64,000 bases of DNA from positions 35,785 through 99,784 of the forward strand of contig QCPY01000002.1 of the NCBI GenBank assembly GCA_003212375.1, given 5' to 3'. Shown here in pieces: positions 61,311 to 64,000 of this stretch. Every line of letters starts with the position of its first letter. Position 1 is the stretch's first letter. The notes under the pieces are model-generated. The model did no database searches, was not told the DNA's origin, and saw only the letters and a list, made by a program, of their open reading frames with translations. This DNA is from Prochlorococcus sp. AG-442-N17 (lineage in GTDB: Bacteria > Cyanobacteriota > Cyanobacteriia > PCC-6307 > Cyanobiaceae). The translations under genes were made by a program, and so were the position numbers.

Positions 61311-63008
61311 ATGAAGTTTTTCCTTGCTCAATTGAATCCAATTGTGGGTGATTTAGAAGGGAATGCGAAAAAAATACTTTGTGTAGCAGAAAAAGCACAT
61401 TCTAATTATGCTGATATGGTGCTCACCCCAGAATTATCATTATGGGGTTATCCTGCCAAAGATTTACTTCTAAAAAAAAATTTAGTAGAAAGTCAATATT
61501 CTATTTTAGATAAATTATCCCTATCTATTAACAAAAAGTATGGGGATTTAAGCATTACAGTAGGCATTGCAGAAAGGATTGATGACTCTTTTTTCCCAAA
61601 TCTTTATAATTCTATTGTTCTTATTGAACGTGGTGAATGGAAAACGATTGCACGTAAAATTATTCTCCCAACTTATGAAGTTTTTGATGAGAAAAGATAC
61701 TTTCGATCTGAAGAAAGAGTATCTGTAATCTCCAAAAAAATTAAAAACAAAACTTTCAAACTTGGGATAACTATATGCGAAGATTTATGGGTGAATGAAA
61801 ATATAGAAGGTAGAGGTATTCATAAAAAGAATCCAATTTCAGATTTAAAGAGCAAGAAAATTGATCTTTTACTAAATTTATCTGCATCTCCATATACATT
61901 TAAAAAATTTAAGTTAAGGAATAAAATCGCAAGTTTTGCCGCAAAATATCTGAAAGTACCTGTTATATATGTCAATCAAGTAGGAGCTAATGATGATTTA
62001 ATTTTTGATGGGAATAGTTTCATTATCAATAAAAACGGATCAAAAATTAAGCAATTAAAATCTTTTTCAGAAGATGCATCTTGTTGGTGTATTGATGAAA
62101 AATTAAATTTAGTAGATGAAAATAAATCTTCTGAAATTTCTTCAGTTTTTGATGCTTTAGTTTTAGGCGTTAAAGATTATGCTAAAAAATGCGGATTCAA
62201 ATCCGCCTTAATTGGCTTAAGTGGAGGGATTGATTCAGCGCTAGTTTCAGTCATTGCAACCGCTGCATTAGGTAGTGAAAATGTATTTTGCGTCTCAATG
62301 CCCTCAAAGTGGAATTCAGAACACTCTAAGATTGACGCAAAAGATTTAGTTGAAAGACTAAACATTCGTTTAAATACAATCTCAATTGAGAATATTATGT
62401 CCTCTTTTGAAAACTCTTTTTTAGAGAGCTTAAACTTCAATACACAAGGAATAACTAATCAAAATATTCAATCAAGAATAAGGGGTACCCTCTTAATGGC
62501 TTTAGCTAATCAAGAAAAGCATTTATTGCTTTCAACAGGTAATAAATCAGAATTAGCTGTTGGATATTGCACACTATATGGAGATATGAATGGAGGATTA
62601 TCTGTAATTGGTGATTTATATAAAACTAATGTTTTTAAATTATGTAATTGGCTTGATAGTGAAGACTCAATAGAACGAAGAAAAGCGTATAAATTGGAGA
62701 CCAAAGTTAAAATCATTGGAGATCCCATTCGTAATAAGGCTCCCAGCGCTGAACTAGGTCCTGATCAATTAGATACTGATTCACTTCCCCCTTATTCTTT
62801 ATTAGATAAAATTCTTAAGGGAATAATTGAAGAAAAAAAAGATTTACGGCTTCTTGAACAAGATGGTCATAGAAAAGAACAAATTTTAAAAATAATTGCA
62901 CTAATTAAAAAAGCAGAATTCAAACGAAAACAAGCTCCTCCAATACTAAAGTTAAGTAGTCAGTCACTTGGTAATGACTGGAGAGTACCAATAGCTATCT
63001 TTAATTAA
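61311..63008 (+). CDS. nadE: Glutamine-dependent NAD(+) synthetase
   Basis: N-terminal nitrilase-type glutaminase domain: LTPELSLWGYPAKDLLL (catalytic Glu), RKIILPTYEVFDEKRYF (Lys), LGITICEDLWV (Cys). C-terminal synthetase: ALIGLSGGIDSALVSVIA (PP-loop), then LLLSTGNKSELAVGYCTLYGD. 565 aa. Follows nadD by 4 bases. Confidence 0.97.
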   Translation: MKFFLAQLNPIVGDLEGNAKKILCVAEKAHSNYADMVLTPELSLWGYPAKDLLLKKNLVESQYSILDKLSLSINKKYGDLSITVGIAERIDDSFFPNLYNSIVLIERGEWKTIARKIILPTYEVFDEKRYFRSEERVSVISKKIKNKTFKLGITICEDLWVNENIEGRGIHKKNPISDLKSKKIDLLLNLSASPYTFKKFKLRNKIASFAAKYLKVPVIYVNQVGANDDLIFDGNSFIINKNGSKIKQLKSFSEDASCWCIDEKLNLVDENKSSEISSVFDALVLGVKDYAKKCGFKSALIGLSGGIDSALVSVIATAALGSENVFCVSMPSKWNSEHSKIDAKDLVERLNIRLNTISIENIMSSFENSFLESLNFNTQGITNQNIQSRIRGTLLMALANQEKHLLLSTGNKSELAVGYCTLYGDMNGGLSVIGDLYKTNVFKLCNWLDSEDSIERRKAYKLETKVKIIGDPIRNKAPSAELGPDQLDTDSLPPYSLLDKILKGIIEEKKDLRLLEQDGHRKEQILKIIALIKKAEFKRKQAPPILKLSSQSLGNDWRVPIAIFN

Positions 63009-63010
63009 GA

Positions 63011-64000
63011 TTATTTATTCTTAAAATTCAATTCAGTGATATTATGCAATGGTCTTCGAATTGATTTAGGATTAATACCCTTTCTTATAGCAAGTATTAA
63101 ACCTGCAGCCTCGAGGTAATTATTCACTTCGATAAGTTTAGAATATTTTAAATTATGGTTGTCAATATTAAGTATATTTTTATTTTTTACAGATATTACA
63201 TTTAAGCCTCTTTCAATACCAGCCAATACTGCTTCTCCTCCTAAGGCACCACTCGGAACAACAAGAGATTCGATTTGATTTGGGTGTAAGGTTAAATTTT
63301 GATTTTCGTCAGTCAAATCTATAAGATCTGGAGCTTCGCTTAAGCCAATCAATACTGATGGCAAAAATGTATATCCTATCTCTTCGGAAGCAGCACGAGG
63401 ATCTAAATTTTCATTTAATTCAATTGGACTTAATGCAGGTGCATGAGCACAGGGAACTTTGAGAAACTTACTTATCAAATGACTAATTACTGCCTCTACT
63501 CCAGCGATAGGATCAACTCCTTTCCCTTCTCTATATGAATTTGTTTTAATCAAATCTAGATTATCAGGAAATTTAGCTACTATCGCGATTGCAGTTATAC
63601 CTTTATCTATTAAGATTTTTCCTGCTGCTATTAAAGCATCGGGATTTTTAATTAAACCTCCACTAATACCTTTTGATTCAAAATCAATTACTATTCCTAA
63701 AGGTTTTTCTGTTAAAACATAAGAATCAATATCCATTCCTAAGGTTGCTACACAGGCATCTGCGACTTGTAAATGTCTCATCAAAATTTCATGTTCAATA
63801 CTAGAATCAAAGATTATTCCAACTTTCTGTTGTTTTACACTTTTAAGGCCAATTTCTCCTTTTACAAATCTATCTAAGCTATAACCTTCTACATAAAAAA
63901 TATCTTTGTTGCTTTCAGAAAGAGATCCCCCATTCATGACATTTGGATGAGTTATTAAGCAACCACTTGCAGAAGCCAACAATTTTGCAGTAGGAAGGGC
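63011..64000 (-). CDS. DUF3326-family protein, 5'-truncated by window edge
   Basis: The frame continues beyond the window end: LPTAKLLASASGCLITHPNV. The segments GCLITHPNVMNGGSLSE, GIVIDFESKGISGGLIKNPD and SALSPIEL-type blocks fit the cyanobacterial DUF3326 family (unknown function). The track methionine is a TTG and is not the true start. Converges with nadE. Confidence 0.85.
   Translation of the reverse strand, partial: ALPTAKLLASASGCLITHPNVMNGGSLSESNKDIFYVEGYSLDRFVKGEIGLKSVKQQKVGIIFDSSIEHEILMRHLQVADACVATLGMDIDSYVLTEKPLGIVIDFESKGISGGLIKNPDALIAAGKILIDKGITAIAIVAKFPDNLDLIKTNSYREGKGVDPIAGVEAVISHLISKFLKVPCAHAPALSPIELNENLDPRAASEEIGYTFLPSVLIGLSEAPDLIDLTDENQNLTLHPNQIESLVVPSGALGGEAVLAGIERGLNVISVKNKNILNIDNHNLKYSKLIEVNNYLEAAGLILAIRKGINPKSIRRPLHNITELNFKNK

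Overview
The window looks like a chromosome segment of a high-light-adapted Prochlorococcus (Prochlorococcus marinus HL clade). Reasons: very AT-rich DNA; six high-light-inducible (hli) genes; a run of dozens of 30-80 aa open reading frames; and a cyanobacterial backbone with atpD-atpC (beta and epsilon subunits together), Ycf65/PSRP-3, cyanobacterial rpoZ, DUF1818, DUF2811 and a K-box-like site in front of groESL. No rRNA, tRNA, CRISPR array, transposase or integrase was recognised.

Layout. (1) 1-10.8 kb is an accessory zone: two fatty-acid desaturases, a HAD-hydrolase pseudogene, an SRAP/YedK-type protein, two overlapping hli pairs and many tiny membrane or hypothetical genes. (2) 10.8-18.2 kb is core-like: an LptF/LptG-type permease, an envelope-glycan set (polytopic membrane protein, GT2-GtrA glycosyltransferase, B12-type radical SAM protein, SDR-like protein), and divergent adenine-salvage genes (MTA/SAH nucleosidase and apt). 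(3) 18.2-46 kb is a genomic island. It holds a MarR-type regulator, an FkbM methyltransferase operon with two unknown partners, ClpS, a cupin, and a surface-sugar cluster (PseI/NeuB-like synthase, PseG-like protein, then an overlapping operon of PhyH-type dioxygenase, amidohydrolase, SAM methyltransferase and ATP-grasp ligase). It also holds a second PhyH dioxygenase, a third hli pair and many small paralogous genes, several of them dead copies. (4) 46-64 kb is conserved backbone: EVE protein, DUF2811, DUF1818, rpoZ, Hsp70-like, pyrR, gpmI, secG, groEL-groES, atpD-atpC, ycf65, pepP, a CNNM/CBS protein, a GTPase, nadD, nadE and a DUF3326 protein cut by the window end.

The island is the most interesting part. 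A roughly 40-bp element ending in TGGATAATAAATTTAT-like sequence occurs at least seven times, always in the + orientation. Three copies (43.0, 45.1, 46.1 kb) are followed, 71-73 bp later, by the 5' end of the EVE-domain gene. Only the last EVE copy is intact, so gene cassettes appear to have been stacked repeatedly at that spot. Other duplicated units are a 13-codon MID(S/C)PPEK mini-gene with its own strong RBS and terminator (21.8 and 40.6 kb), a duplicated 44-bp promoter block driving MTNL-type small membrane proteins in opposite directions (40.4 and 41.1 kb), and a bipartite upstream motif shared by two small genes (20.9 and 40.9 kb). Collinear dead/live paralogue pairs (37.8/44.1 kb and 36.4/45.6 kb) are also present.

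Functionally, the window combines photoprotection (hli), membrane lipid desaturation, cell-surface glycan diversification, protein quality control (groESL, Hsp70-like, ClpS), ATP synthesis and NAD synthesis. All functions are inferred by reading the sequence and provided ORFs; no database search was run.
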